From an uncultured Planctomycetales bacterium (lineage in GTDB: Bacteria; Planctomycetota; Planctomycetia; Pirellulales; S012-138), in NCBI GenBank assembly GCA_937982665.1, contig CALJLD010000060.1:1-64000 (forward strand): a stretch of 64,000 nucleotides of DNA, given 5' to 3'. Positions 17,058 through 25,112 of this stretch are shown in pieces. The translations under genes were made by a program, and so were the position numbers. The notes beneath the pieces are model-generated. The model saw only the letters and a list, made by a program, of their open reading frames with translations, was not told the DNA's origin and did no database searches. Numbering within the stretch: the stretch's first letter is position 1; each line of letters opens with the position of its first letter.

Positions 17058-18404
17058 TCAGGCAGCTTGAGTGACGTGCGATTGGGAACCACTTGCGGCA
17101 ATGACGTGATCCGGCAGATCGAGATTCGCCATGCCCCAATCACTACCGTTGAATTCGTAGACGCCGTCGGTCTCGCGAATCCGATCGTGGAGCATGTCCA
17201 GGTCTTCGTTTGTCAGGAACGGAATTCCCTTGGCACGTAAGCGATCCCAGAGGGCTTCGGCGGACTCGGGCGTCCAGCCGCCACGATGCTCGATGTGATA
17301 CAACTGATGCGGGACCACGCTCTCCAAAATGCCGGAGTGATACGCGGCAAAGACCAGCAGCGAATCGAGGTGCCAGGAGAAGATCTCTAACTCGGCGTAC
17401 CCGCCCAACTTCTCCCAGTCTTCGCGCGACATTAAAGTGAAATCGCCGCAACCGTTGGTGTGCATTCTGTTCAGCGGATTTGACCAGCCGCGCAATTGTC
17501 GCTTCAGGGCGAGGGAATTCGCTCGCTTCCAACACCGTGGATCAACGATGAATCTCGCACCTCTGGCGACCGCCTGAAATGACTCTTTGGCATAGTGCGA
17601 GCTGATGCGCTTGCCCAAGCTCACGGATTTTTGGCCACCGCGATAACCAAGTTTTGAAAAACGCCAGGCCTGCCGTGCTGCAAAGCGGGGTGAAAGGTCC
17701 AACACCGCATTCCCCAAGCGATAGAAAAGTGATCGCTGTCGCGCATCGTCCGGACCGTTCCCTTCACCGCCAAGCAATGTCCGGCGGACTTGGCGCCAGA
17801 GATGCTGACTCCAAGCCAGGCCTGGCAAAGCCGGGGCATGCCACTTGTCGCCATCAACGGTGCCGTACTTGGTGTGAACGCGGAGCAAGTTGTTGCGGCA
17901 GAACGCCAGTTGCTCATCGGAATCTTCCAAGCCCATCACGTCCATCGGCACGTCAAACCGGTCTGTGCGATAATAATACCCTTGCTTGAGCTTGCCGTTT
18001 GCCAGCCACTTCGTGAGTTCGTCAGAGAAGATCAAGTCGACATTTGTTGCCAGCACGAACTTCCCGTGCGCGCGGCGAATGCCGACGTTCTTCGCCAGCA
18101 TTTGGTACAGGGGCAGCGAATCGCCACAGGCGAGCCCGAGATGCACATCACGCGGAACGGTGACCATGCGGTAGTCACACCAGCCGTCACACTCCGGCCA
18201 ATGCAACTCGTCCGCCAGCGGACCGCGATCCTCCGGCGGATTCCATTCAACAAAGATCAACTCCGCACGAAGTTGATGACGCCGACATTGTTCGGCCACA
18301 CTGTTGATGAACGTCTGCGTGCGGCGATTTAAGTCGCCTCCGTGATTGTCGTTTCGCGATGTCACGACAATGCTGAGGTACGGTTGCGATGGCTTTGCCG
18401 ACAT
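17058..18404 (-). CDS. Glycosyltransferase family 2-like protein
   Basis: 448 aa. The N-terminus has LSIVVTSRNDNHGGD, a GT-A nucleotide-sugar binding start, and a DXD-like stretch in ATNVDLIFSDEL near residue 125. The C-terminal region NRMHTNGCGDFTLMSREDWEKLGGY followed by SWHLDSLL is typical of the acceptor half of such enzymes. A basic middle section separates the two. No membrane helix is seen. It sits between the FkbM-type methyltransferase and the GDP-mannose epimerase and should add a sugar to the exported glycan. Confidence 0.75.
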   Translation of the reverse strand: MSAKPSQPYLSIVVTSRNDNHGGDLNRRTQTFINSVAEQCRRHQLRAELIFVEWNPPEDRGPLADELHWPECDGWCDYRMVTVPRDVHLGLACGDSLPLYQMLAKNVGIRRAHGKFVLATNVDLIFSDELTKWLANGKLKQGYYYRTDRFDVPMDVMGLEDSDEQLAFCRNNLLRVHTKYGTVDGDKWHAPALPGLAWSQHLWRQVRRTLLGGEGNGPDDARQRSLFYRLGNAVLDLSPRFAARQAWRFSKLGYRGGQKSVSLGKRISSHYAKESFQAVARGARFIVDPRCWKRANSLALKRQLRGWSNPLNRMHTNGCGDFTLMSREDWEKLGGYAELEIFSWHLDSLLVFAAYHSGILESVVPHQLYHIEHRGGWTPESAEALWDRLRAKGIPFLTNEDLDMLHDRIRETDGVYEFNGSDWGMANLDLPDHVIAASGSQSHVTQAA

Positions 18405-18429
18405 GCCGAAAAGTCTCTCGCGTGAGCTG

Positions 18430-18457
18430 GAAAAAAAGGGCGTCGATTGACGCCCTT
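18430..18457 (-). terminator. Rho-independent terminator after the GDP-mannose epimerase gene
   Basis: Perfect 9-bp stem AAGGGCGTC (18436-18444) / GACGCCCTT (18449-18457) with a 4-nt loop. The minus-strand transcript then runs into seven U. It lies 30 bp after the stop at 18488, so the two genes further downstream probably have their own promoter or depend on readthrough. Confidence 0.85.
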
Positions 18458-18487
18458 GGTGCTTTGAACCATTTGGCGAAAAACGAC

Positions 18488-19477
18488 CTACGCCGCTTTG
18501 CGTGCGGTTCCCATCTGGGTGGCCAATTCGCCTTCAATCCATTGGTAGGTTTGAGCCAGGCCATCTTCCAGAGAGATCTGCGGTTCCCAGCCCAGGACAT
18601 CCCGCAGGCGGTCATTGTTCGAATTGCGACCGCGGACGCCTTGCGGTCCGGAGATGTGTTTCTTGGTGATCTCAATCCCGGCGGCTTGCGCGACAATGTC
18701 AGCAAGTTCGTTGATGCTGATCAGGCGGTCTTGTCCCAAGTTGAGCGGTTCGTGGTAATCCGAATTCATCAACTTGAAGATGCCCTGCACGCAGTCATCA
18801 ACGTGGCAGAAAGAACGAGTTTGCTCGCCGTCTCCCCAAATCTCGATCTCGTGATTGCCAGTCAATTTGGCATAGGCAATCTTGCGGCACATCGCGGCGG
18901 GGGCCTTTTCACGGCCACCATCCCAGGTGCCCAGCGGACCAAAGATGTTGTGGAAGCGGACAATCCGTGTCTCAATGCCGTAATCTTCCTGGTAGTGGAT
19001 GCACAGTCGCTCCGTGATCAACTTCTCCCATCCGTACGCGTCCTGCGGCGCCGCCGGATAAGCATCTTCTTCCTTCAGCGGTGTGACTTCCGCGTCAGTC
19101 TGAAGATACTCCGGGTAAATGCAGGCGGAAGAAGTATAGAGATACTTGCTGACGCCGTTGACGCGAGCGGCTTCCAAAGTGTGGAAGTTGATTGTCGCGT
19201 TGTTGTACAAGATGAGCGCGTGATTGGCTGAAATGAAGCCCATGCCGCCCATGTCTGCCGCTAATGCGTAAACTTGATCAACATCGCGAGTAGCTTGCAG
19301 GCTATTATCCCAGCGCCGCAAATCCAGCAATTCAAATTCATCGGCATCGGTCTCGTTGAATTCGGGATGCTTGATATCAACACCGCGAACCCAATAGCCT
19401 TGGTTCTTGAGGAAGGTCACCAAGTGATGGCCAATGAAACCGCCGGCGCCGGTAACGAGAACTTTTTTTTGCGACAT
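18488..19477 (-). CDS. GDP-mannose 3,5-epimerase-like NAD-dependent epimerase
   Basis: 329 aa extended short-chain dehydrogenase. It has VTGAGGFIGHHLV at the N-terminus, the family-specific stretch ALAADMGGMGFI near residue 70, SSACIYPE, DAYGWEKL with the catalytic Tyr and Lys, and RFHNIFGPLGTWDGGREKAP followed by WGDGEQTRSFCHVDD. These match GDP-mannose 3,5-epimerase, which makes GDP-L-galactose and GDP-L-gulose from GDP-D-mannose. The ATG at 19477 is chosen over 19555 because AAGGAGGGG lies just before it. Its own terminator follows. Confidence 0.85.
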   Translation of the reverse strand: MSQKKVLVTGAGGFIGHHLVTFLKNQGYWVRGVDIKHPEFNETDADEFELLDLRRWDNSLQATRDVDQVYALAADMGGMGFISANHALILYNNATINFHTLEAARVNGVSKYLYTSSACIYPEYLQTDAEVTPLKEEDAYPAAPQDAYGWEKLITERLCIHYQEDYGIETRIVRFHNIFGPLGTWDGGREKAPAAMCRKIAYAKLTGNHEIEIWGDGEQTRSFCHVDDCVQGIFKLMNSDYHEPLNLGQDRLISINELADIVAQAAGIEITKKHISGPQGVRGRNSNNDRLRDVLGWEPQISLEDGLAQTYQWIEGELATQMGTARKAA

Positions 19478-19562
19478 TGGGTTCCCCTCCTTGGGAATTC
19501 TGCAAAGCCGAGGTCTCGGCAAGATGGTGATGTGATTCTGCGGAACAAGGTTCACGGCCGAG

Positions 19563-20456
19563 CTAGGCCGCTTGTTTTGATGTGTTGATCTTTGTCGCCG
19601 CGGCGGACGCAGCGTTGAACTTTGCCGTCACGCACAAGTGCCAGCCCAGGTGAGTTTCGAACCAGCGGAACATAGCCTTGGGCATGTAGCGGAAGTACCA
19701 GACTTTCTTGTAGCGGTACTCTTTGTAGTCCTTGATGGCATACGGAAAGATGTGATCAACAAGCGTTTCCGTTGTCTGGAAGCCAAACTCGGCCAGCAGC
19801 TTGGACATCTCCTTACCGCTGTACGTGTAGGTCACCGGGCAGCCAGTTTGGGCCTCGGAGTATTTGGCCACAAGTTCGCTGGTCTTCCAGAATTGTCCCC
19901 AGCCGTACCGCATGACAATCCAATAGACCTTCCAAGCGAAACGGTAGTAATTCATGACCTTGAGCGTTGTGCCTTCGCCGGCATAGTGCGCCAACTGTCC
20001 GTACACGCGCTCAGGATGCGGCGTGTGATGAATCACGCCGAAGGAATAGATCAGGTCATACTTTTCGACCGGAACGAAGCTTGTCAGCTCTTCCGCGTTA
20101 CCTGGGCAGAATCGAATGCGATCCGAAAGTCCGAAGACCTCGGCGCGCTGTTTGGCGACAGCCATCGATTCGTTGGAAAGATCGACCGTTGTCACTTCCG
20201 CGCCATGTCGGGCGAAGTTGATCGTGTCTGTTCCAATCCCGCAGCCGATTTCCAGCACCTTTTTGCCTTCCCAGGAGGGAAAGTCAGCGAAGGTTGGAAT
20301 GTGCGGCTCCACGTAGTACTTGCGAGCTTCAACCTCGTTGAAGTACTCCTTGGTGCCAACCTCGCGCGGAGAATGGCGGATATTGCACGGGCGGCGATTC
20401 CAATAGTTGCGAACAGCGTCGATCGGAACCGTGCTGAATTCAGTTTCTGTAGACAA
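19563..20456 (-). CDS. Class I SAM-dependent methyltransferase
   Basis: About 297 aa. The Rossmann motif I is VLEIGCGIGTDTINFARHG, followed by VTTVDLSNESM and the motif around YDLIYSFGVIHHTPHP. The C-terminal half is Tyr/Trp-rich and basic. The start is probably the TTG at 20456, because AGGAG is placed seven bases upstream; the in-frame GTG at 20471 has no ribosome binding site. It lies between the GDP-mannose epimerase and the nucleotide-sugar dehydrogenase, so it likely modifies a sugar or lipid of the glycan. Confidence 0.8.
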   Translation of the reverse strand: MSTETEFSTVPIDAVRNYWNRRPCNIRHSPREVGTKEYFNEVEARKYYVEPHIPTFADFPSWEGKKVLEIGCGIGTDTINFARHGAEVTTVDLSNESMAVAKQRAEVFGLSDRIRFCPGNAEELTSFVPVEKYDLIYSFGVIHHTPHPERVYGQLAHYAGEGTTLKVMNYYRFAWKVYWIVMRYGWGQFWKTSELVAKYSEAQTGCPVTYTYSGKEMSKLLAEFGFQTTETLVDHIFPYAIKDYKEYRYKKVWYFRYMPKAMFRWFETHLGWHLCVTAKFNAASAAATKINTSKQAA

Positions 20457-20497
20457 TGCCTGTCTCCTCACTTACGCGGCAGGCGGTCACTTGCGGG

Positions 20498-20522
20498 AAC
20501 AAAAACGCAGGCCAAGCCTGCG
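20498..20522 (-). terminator. Short rho-independent terminator after the nucleotide-sugar dehydrogenase gene
   Basis: Stem CGCAGGC (20506-20512) / GCCTGCG (20516-20522) with a 3-nt loop, followed in the minus-strand transcript by UUUUUG. It is 25 bp after the stop at 20547. Confidence 0.65.
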
Positions 20523-20546
20523 GTTGAGGACAATGTACATTTGGGA

Positions 20547-21911
20547 TCAAGCCGCCTTCGCGGTGATGCCGGAGGTGTGCTGCAAAGCGTGGGCTCGCTT
20601 GACGGCAACGTCGCTTGTGCCCCAGGCGATGTAGTTGCAAACCTGCGAAAACGCCTCGCGATCAAGCACTCGCCAGCAATCGATGATCGTGCGATGTCCG
20701 GCCGCGTCTTGCGGCTGAACGGACTTGAACTCGGGGCACGGCAGCGTCAGTACCGCCACGTCAGATTGCTGAACGCACTCGTTCGGCGAGTCCACGTAAC
20801 GCAATGAATCGCCAAACACGCCCCGCGCGGTTTCATTCGCGGCCGGATCATAGGCCACGACATTTGCACCTTCGGCAATCAGGCACTCGGCCAGCATCAG
20901 GCCTTGGGCTTTCTCGACAAAGTTCGTGTCCGGCTTGTAAGCCAGGCCAAGAATGCCCACAGTGCCGCCAGCCGGCAGGTGCGCGTTGACGGCATCGTGT
21001 AGCCGCGGCACCTGGTGGCGATTGATTTCGTCCGTGGCGAGTGGCAACGGAGCCGTCACTTGCAACTCTTTGCAGATCGCGGTGATGGCCTTGTTGTCTC
21101 GTGGGAAACAGGGACCGCCGTATCCAACCGAACCCTTGAGGTATTTGCGGCCAATCCGTGTGTCCAATCCCAACGCGTTGGTAACGACGTCGACATCGCC
21201 GTCATCCAGATGTTCGCAGATTTCCGCGAGCATGTTGGCGTAGGAGATCTTAGTCGTCACAAAGGTGTTCAACGCCAGCTTGGTCAACTCCGCATTTGCG
21301 AAGCTCATTCGCTGCACCGCGGCATCATTCTCGACGACGCTGCGATAGATGCTCTCGAGCAAACTGCCGGAACGCTCGTCCGATTCCCCAATCAGGGTGA
21401 AGTCAGGGCGAAGGTAATCGCGAATGACGCTGCCCAGCGAAATGAACTCCGGACTGTAGCACAGCCCAAAGTCCTTGCCGCACTTCTTTCCGGAAATGCG
21501 TTCAATCTCCGGCAAGACTTGCCTGCCTGTCGCGCCCGGCATGACCGTGCTCGTCAGGACGACAACGTGGAACTCATCTTTTTCGGCGATGACTTCCGCA
21601 ATTGGACGCACGGCGGAAAACACATAGTCCAAAGAGAAGTGGCCGTTCTCTTGGCTTGGAGTGGGAACAATCAAGAAGCTGAAGTCGCACTCGCGGACAG
21701 CTGTTTTTGTATCTTCCGTTGCGGAAAGATTGCTGCCAGCGGCTTGAATCAATTCTTGCAACCCTGGCTCAAAAACCGGGGCTTGTCCGTCATTAATCTT
21801 GGCGACGAAGTCCGCGTTCATGTCGACACCAATCACCTGGTGTCCCTTGGACGCGAAACAAGCTGCCATGGGGGAACCCAGTTTCCCCAGGCCAATCACC
21901 GCGATCTTCAT
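20547..21911 (-). CDS. UDP-glucose/GDP-mannose dehydrogenase family protein
   Basis: 454 aa. The N-terminal NAD domain starts MKIAVIGLGKLGSPMAACFA. The central domain has the catalytic cysteine in GSVGYGGPCFPRDNKAI, and FANAELTKLALNTFVTTKISYANM is the dimerisation helix. The C-terminal domain has VGILGLAYKPDTNFVEKAQG. The family oxidises a nucleotide sugar (UDP-glucose, UDP-GlcNAc/ManNAc or GDP-mannose) to the uronic acid; the exact substrate is not certain. The ATG at 21911 has GAGGGAG upstream and is preferred over 21959. It would supply a uronic acid for the exported glycan. Confidence 0.88.
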   Translation of the reverse strand: MKIAVIGLGKLGSPMAACFASKGHQVIGVDMNADFVAKINDGQAPVFEPGLQELIQAAGSNLSATEDTKTAVRECDFSFLIVPTPSQENGHFSLDYVFSAVRPIAEVIAEKDEFHVVVLTSTVMPGATGRQVLPEIERISGKKCGKDFGLCYSPEFISLGSVIRDYLRPDFTLIGESDERSGSLLESIYRSVVENDAAVQRMSFANAELTKLALNTFVTTKISYANMLAEICEHLDDGDVDVVTNALGLDTRIGRKYLKGSVGYGGPCFPRDNKAITAICKELQVTAPLPLATDEINRHQVPRLHDAVNAHLPAGGTVGILGLAYKPDTNFVEKAQGLMLAECLIAEGANVVAYDPAANETARGVFGDSLRYVDSPNECVQQSDVAVLTLPCPEFKSVQPQDAAGHRTIIDCWRVLDREAFSQVCNYIAWGTSDVAVKRAHALQHTSGITAKAA

Positions 21912-22093
21912 ACTCGCTCCCTCGAGTTTTCCAAGTCGTTGACAGAAGCCGCCGATCATTCGCGGCAGCCGAGAGAGGAGACCTGCGCCAATCTTCCTTG
22001 ACTGACGATCCCCCTCTGTGCGGTACGTGAGCAGCGATGTTTAATGCAAAACGAAAAACGCCGCAAGACGGGAACTTTGATCCAACACAAGCA

Positions 22094-22669
22094 TCAAGTG
22101 CTAGCAACCGCCATGTCCAATGCAAAGCACATCACCGCGGTGGCCAACCCGGCGAGGTTTTTAAATTCACCGTTGCGAATTGCTGACTGCAACTCCGAGG
22201 AACTCATCAACTCGGTTTGCAGGTCTTCTGTTTCGTCAACGCGAGGCGCGGCGACCTGTTTCGCGTTCAACGCGAGAAACAAGTGCATGCGTCCGCAGTG
22301 TCGGTTGGCGTCGACAACGAACGCGCCCAACGCTTGCCAGCTATCGCTTTCGTAGCCGGTCTCCTCAAGCAGTTCTCGCTGAGCGGCCGCCAGCGGCTCC
22401 TCGCCTGACTCAATCAGGCCAGCGGGCGGAAGCAAGGTCTCTTCGCCAATACCATGCTTGTATCCACGAACCAGAACGATTCGCCTATCGGCGCGCTTTG
22501 CCAGCACGCTGGCAAAGTCCGGCATCTCGATGCGATAGAAATCGTCAATCACACGCCCGGACGGCAGCGCCACTTCCTGCTGCACGACGCGAAACCAAGG
22601 GCGCGCGCAAAGCAACTCTCGTTCGCTCCGCGTGTGCCAGGCTCGCGCTGAGTTCGGCCCGCTGGACAT
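22094..22669 (-). CDS. NUDIX hydrolase
   Basis: 191 aa. The NUDIX box GLIESGEEPLAAAQRELLEETGY fits GX5EX7REUXEEXGU exactly. The surrounding sequence (RIVLVRGYKHGIGEETLLPPAG) resembles the ADP-ribose and nucleotide-sugar pyrophosphatase branch. Its ATG follows the stop of the Wzt-like gene by 22 bp, with GAGG eight bases upstream, so the two are probably co-transcribed. In a glycan cluster it may hydrolyse a nucleotide sugar, but a general housekeeping role is equally possible. Confidence 0.85.
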   Translation of the reverse strand: MSSGPNSARAWHTRSERELLCARPWFRVVQQEVALPSGRVIDDFYRIEMPDFASVLAKRADRRIVLVRGYKHGIGEETLLPPAGLIESGEEPLAAAQRELLEETGYESDSWQALGAFVVDANRHCGRMHLFLALNAKQVAAPRVDETEDLQTELMSSSELQSAIRNGEFKNLAGLATAVMCFALDMAVAST

Positions 22670-22691
22670 CAAATCAACCTCACGGTCGCGC

Positions 22692-23453
22692 TCAAGCGGC
22701 CAGCTTGCTCGAAGTGCTGGTTTGTTGCTCGGAATAGGCTGCGATCACTTCCTTGGGCGGACCCATTTGGCGAATGCTGCCGTGGTCCATCCAAATCACG
22801 CGATTGCAAAGCTCTTCCATTGCGTTGAGGTCATGGCTGGCCAAGACGACCAGGCTGGCCGTTTGGAACATCTCGTCCATTCGCGCTCTGGCTTTGCTCA
22901 GAAACGACTTATCGCCGGCGCCCAGGACTTCATCCACAATCAGGATCTCTGGGTGTATGGCCGTGGCGATCGAGAAGCCCAGGCGGACAATCATGCCGGT
23001 CGAGTAATATCGCAGCGGCATGTCCAGGTATTCGCCCAGTTCGCTGAACTCGGCGATTTCCTGCATCTTGGGCGTGATCGTTTGCGGCGTTTCGCCCAGC
23101 AAGTAGGCTCGGTATTTGATGTTTTCCCAGCCGCTGGCGTCCAACTCAAAGCCAAGCGTCACATCAAATAAAGAGCTTGTCCGACCAATGACATCGCGAG
23201 TTCCGTGCGTGGGCGGATAAACACCGGCAATCAGCTTCAACAAAGTGCTTTTGCCGGCTCCGTTGTGGCCGATGATGCCCAAGCGGTCACCTTCCTGGGC
23301 TTCAAACGAGACGTCATGCAGCGCGTTCACCGTGATGACAGGATTCCGCTTACGGCGAAACATGCCTTTGAGTACGTACTCTTTCAGCGTCACGCGGCCG
23401 TGGCGGCGGACTTCAAACTGAACGCCAACGTCCTTGAGCGAAATCTTGACCAT
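22692..23453 (-). CDS. ABC transporter ATPase for polysaccharide export (Wzt-like)
   Basis: 253 aa. Walker A is GHNGAGKST, Walker B is ILIVDEVLGAGD, the switch histidine is in ASHDLNAM, and the signature is the degenerate YSTGMIVRLGFS typical of Wzt/TagH/KpsT exporters. The N-terminus (VGVQFEVRRHGRVTLKEYVLKGMFRRKRN) is the usual extension of this subfamily. It lacks the C-terminal carbohydrate-binding domain of long Wzt proteins. It pairs with the permease gene just upstream to drive export of a glycan across the inner membrane. Confidence 0.9.
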   Translation of the reverse strand: MVKISLKDVGVQFEVRRHGRVTLKEYVLKGMFRRKRNPVITVNALHDVSFEAQEGDRLGIIGHNGAGKSTLLKLIAGVYPPTHGTRDVIGRTSSLFDVTLGFELDASGWENIKYRAYLLGETPQTITPKMQEIAEFSELGEYLDMPLRYYSTGMIVRLGFSIATAIHPEILIVDEVLGAGDKSFLSKARARMDEMFQTASLVVLASHDLNAMEELCNRVIWMDHGSIRQMGPPKEVIAAYSEQQTSTSSKLAA

Positions 23454-23495
23454 GACGCGAAAGCTACGAACAGAAGCGAAGTAACGAAGTTTGGA

Positions 23496-24290
23496 TCAAA
23501 GGTAGAAGATCAATCGCTTCTCCACCTTGGCCAGCGTCAGGCTGGCGATGGTGGCCATGACGAGAACAAAACTGCAAGCGTATGCCGTGGCTGCCATTGA
23601 TGGAGCCTGGCCTTCAAGGATGGGTTTGCGCAACATCTCCAGGCACGCCGCCAGCGGATTTGCATCCACAATCCAACCGATGCCGCGGTCCCGCAGCATC
23701 TGGGCGCGATAGAAGATGGGGGTCATGTAGAACAAAGCCTGCATGCCCACTTGCACCATGTGCTGCATATCTTGAAACACAACGTTGATCACGCCAAAGA
23801 TGATGGCGACCGACCAACCCAACACAAAGAACAGCAAGAGCGTAGGCGCCAGCATCCACAAAGACGCCAGGTTGCCAAAGCCGCTTGTTGACCAGACTAA
23901 GACCATCAGCACAACCAAAGCCACGACAAAATGGATGGCCATGCCCACGGTTGTCCGCAAGGGATAGATCGCCAGCGGAGCAGGTGACTGACGGATGTAG
24001 GCTTCACCGGAGAAGTAGCACTGGCAGCTTTCGGTCAGCACTCCAGTGAAGTAGCTCCAAAACGCCAGTCCGGAGAGTACAAACGGCGCGTACGTGAGGA
24101 TGTCTTGCCCAAACAACTGGCTGAACACAATGCAAAACACGCCGGTCATGGCGATGGGATGCATCAAAGACCAGCCGATCCCCAGCACACTGCGTCGATA
24201 GCGCTTCCGCAAATCGACCTTCACCAGCGACATCCAAAAGTATCGCTTGCGCCAGATCTCGTTGAGATATTGCGTTGCGTGCAAGATCAT
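23496..24290 (-). CDS. ABC-2 type permease for polysaccharide export (Wzm-like)
   Basis: 264 aa from the ATG at 24290. It has about six membrane helices. The N-terminus LVKVDLRKRYRRSVLGIGWSLMHP is the classic amphipathic start of the Wzm/TagG/KpsM permeases, and the final helix is followed by EKRLIFYL. It is 42 bp upstream of the ATPase gene on the same strand. An open frame extends to 24365 but those residues are not family-like. Confidence 0.9.
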   Translation of the reverse strand: MILHATQYLNEIWRKRYFWMSLVKVDLRKRYRRSVLGIGWSLMHPIAMTGVFCIVFSQLFGQDILTYAPFVLSGLAFWSYFTGVLTESCQCYFSGEAYIRQSPAPLAIYPLRTTVGMAIHFVVALVVLMVLVWSTSGFGNLASLWMLAPTLLLFFVLGWSVAIIFGVINVVFQDMQHMVQVGMQALFYMTPIFYRAQMLRDRGIGWIVDANPLAACLEMLRKPILEGQAPSMAATAYACSFVLVMATIASLTLAKVEKRLIFYL

Positions 24291-24522
24291 GTTGCGTTGC
24301 CAGCATCCCTTAGCATGCGAGTGCCATCCGACCGCTGGCGTTTTGCCAGCGCGCAACGGCGGCACGCACGAACCCTACCGTGAAGGGGCGCGATCATAGC
24401 GAGAGGGGCTCACAGCGGCAATCGCAACTGTGCTTGTGGTTCTTGACCGACAGCACTGCCAGCCAACGGCAAGGTTGTGATGACTCCCGAATCGACTTCT
24501 GGCGGTAGTCTGCTGAATGCCG

Positions 24523-24858
24523 CTAGTTGGACTGAGCGGTCGATGCGCCAGTCGTTGTGGCGACTGCCGAAGCCTCGTCCGCGCTCAATCGCGGAAAGCG
24601 ATTGCGGTAGATGATCCGCTCCAACCAATTGGCGCGGCGCAGGTTAGGATCGTCCGCACTGAGTACCCGCCGCTTGCCGCGACGAGTCTGGGCGACGATC
24701 TCGCCGCTGGGAAGAGTCTCGGCAACAATCCAGAATTTGTCCACAACGTAGGAGTAGTCATCGCCTTTTGAAGAAGGGCGGACTTTCCTCGCGCGCGGAG
24801 ATGGATGCGGACTGTTTTTGCTCTGTCGGAAGATGAGTTGGTCGCCAAGTGCAAACAT
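24523..24858 (-). CDS. Conserved hypothetical protein (probably planctomycete-specific)
   Basis: 111 aa starting MFALGDQLIFRQSKNSPHPS. The ATG at 24858 has a textbook ribosome binding site (AAGGAGG with GTAGCC as spacer), which decides it over the longer frame to 24888. Mostly polar and basic, with KFWIVAETLPSGEIVAQTRRGKR and LRRANWLERIIYRNRFP as the most structured parts; no membrane segment or signal peptide. The first half may be a small beta-barrel, similar to regulatory or RNA-binding folds, but this is a guess. From memory similar proteins are found in other planctomycetes; I could not check this. It lies upstream of the export permease on the same strand. Confidence 0.75.
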   Translation of the reverse strand: MFALGDQLIFRQSKNSPHPSPRARKVRPSSKGDDYSYVVDKFWIVAETLPSGEIVAQTRRGKRRVLSADDPNLRRANWLERIIYRNRFPRLSADEASAVATTTGASTAQSN

Positions 24859-25112
24859 GGCTACCTCCTTAATCCTTTGTCTTGACAAACCTAATCGTCC
24901 ATGATTCCTCGGAAATTATATGCTTTGCTTTCGCCGTTGTCGAATTTAATGGGTCCAAACGTGCGGTTTTTTACGGTCGTCGGGTGTTGTTTCGTAAAGA
25001 AACTATGAAGTCGGCCATTAGTCCGTCGCCGTGTGGCATTTGCTGAGTAGCCTCGCGAGATGCTGCAGCGCGACGGATTCTCGGTTGCGGCCACCCAAGT
25101 AGCCTTCCAGAG

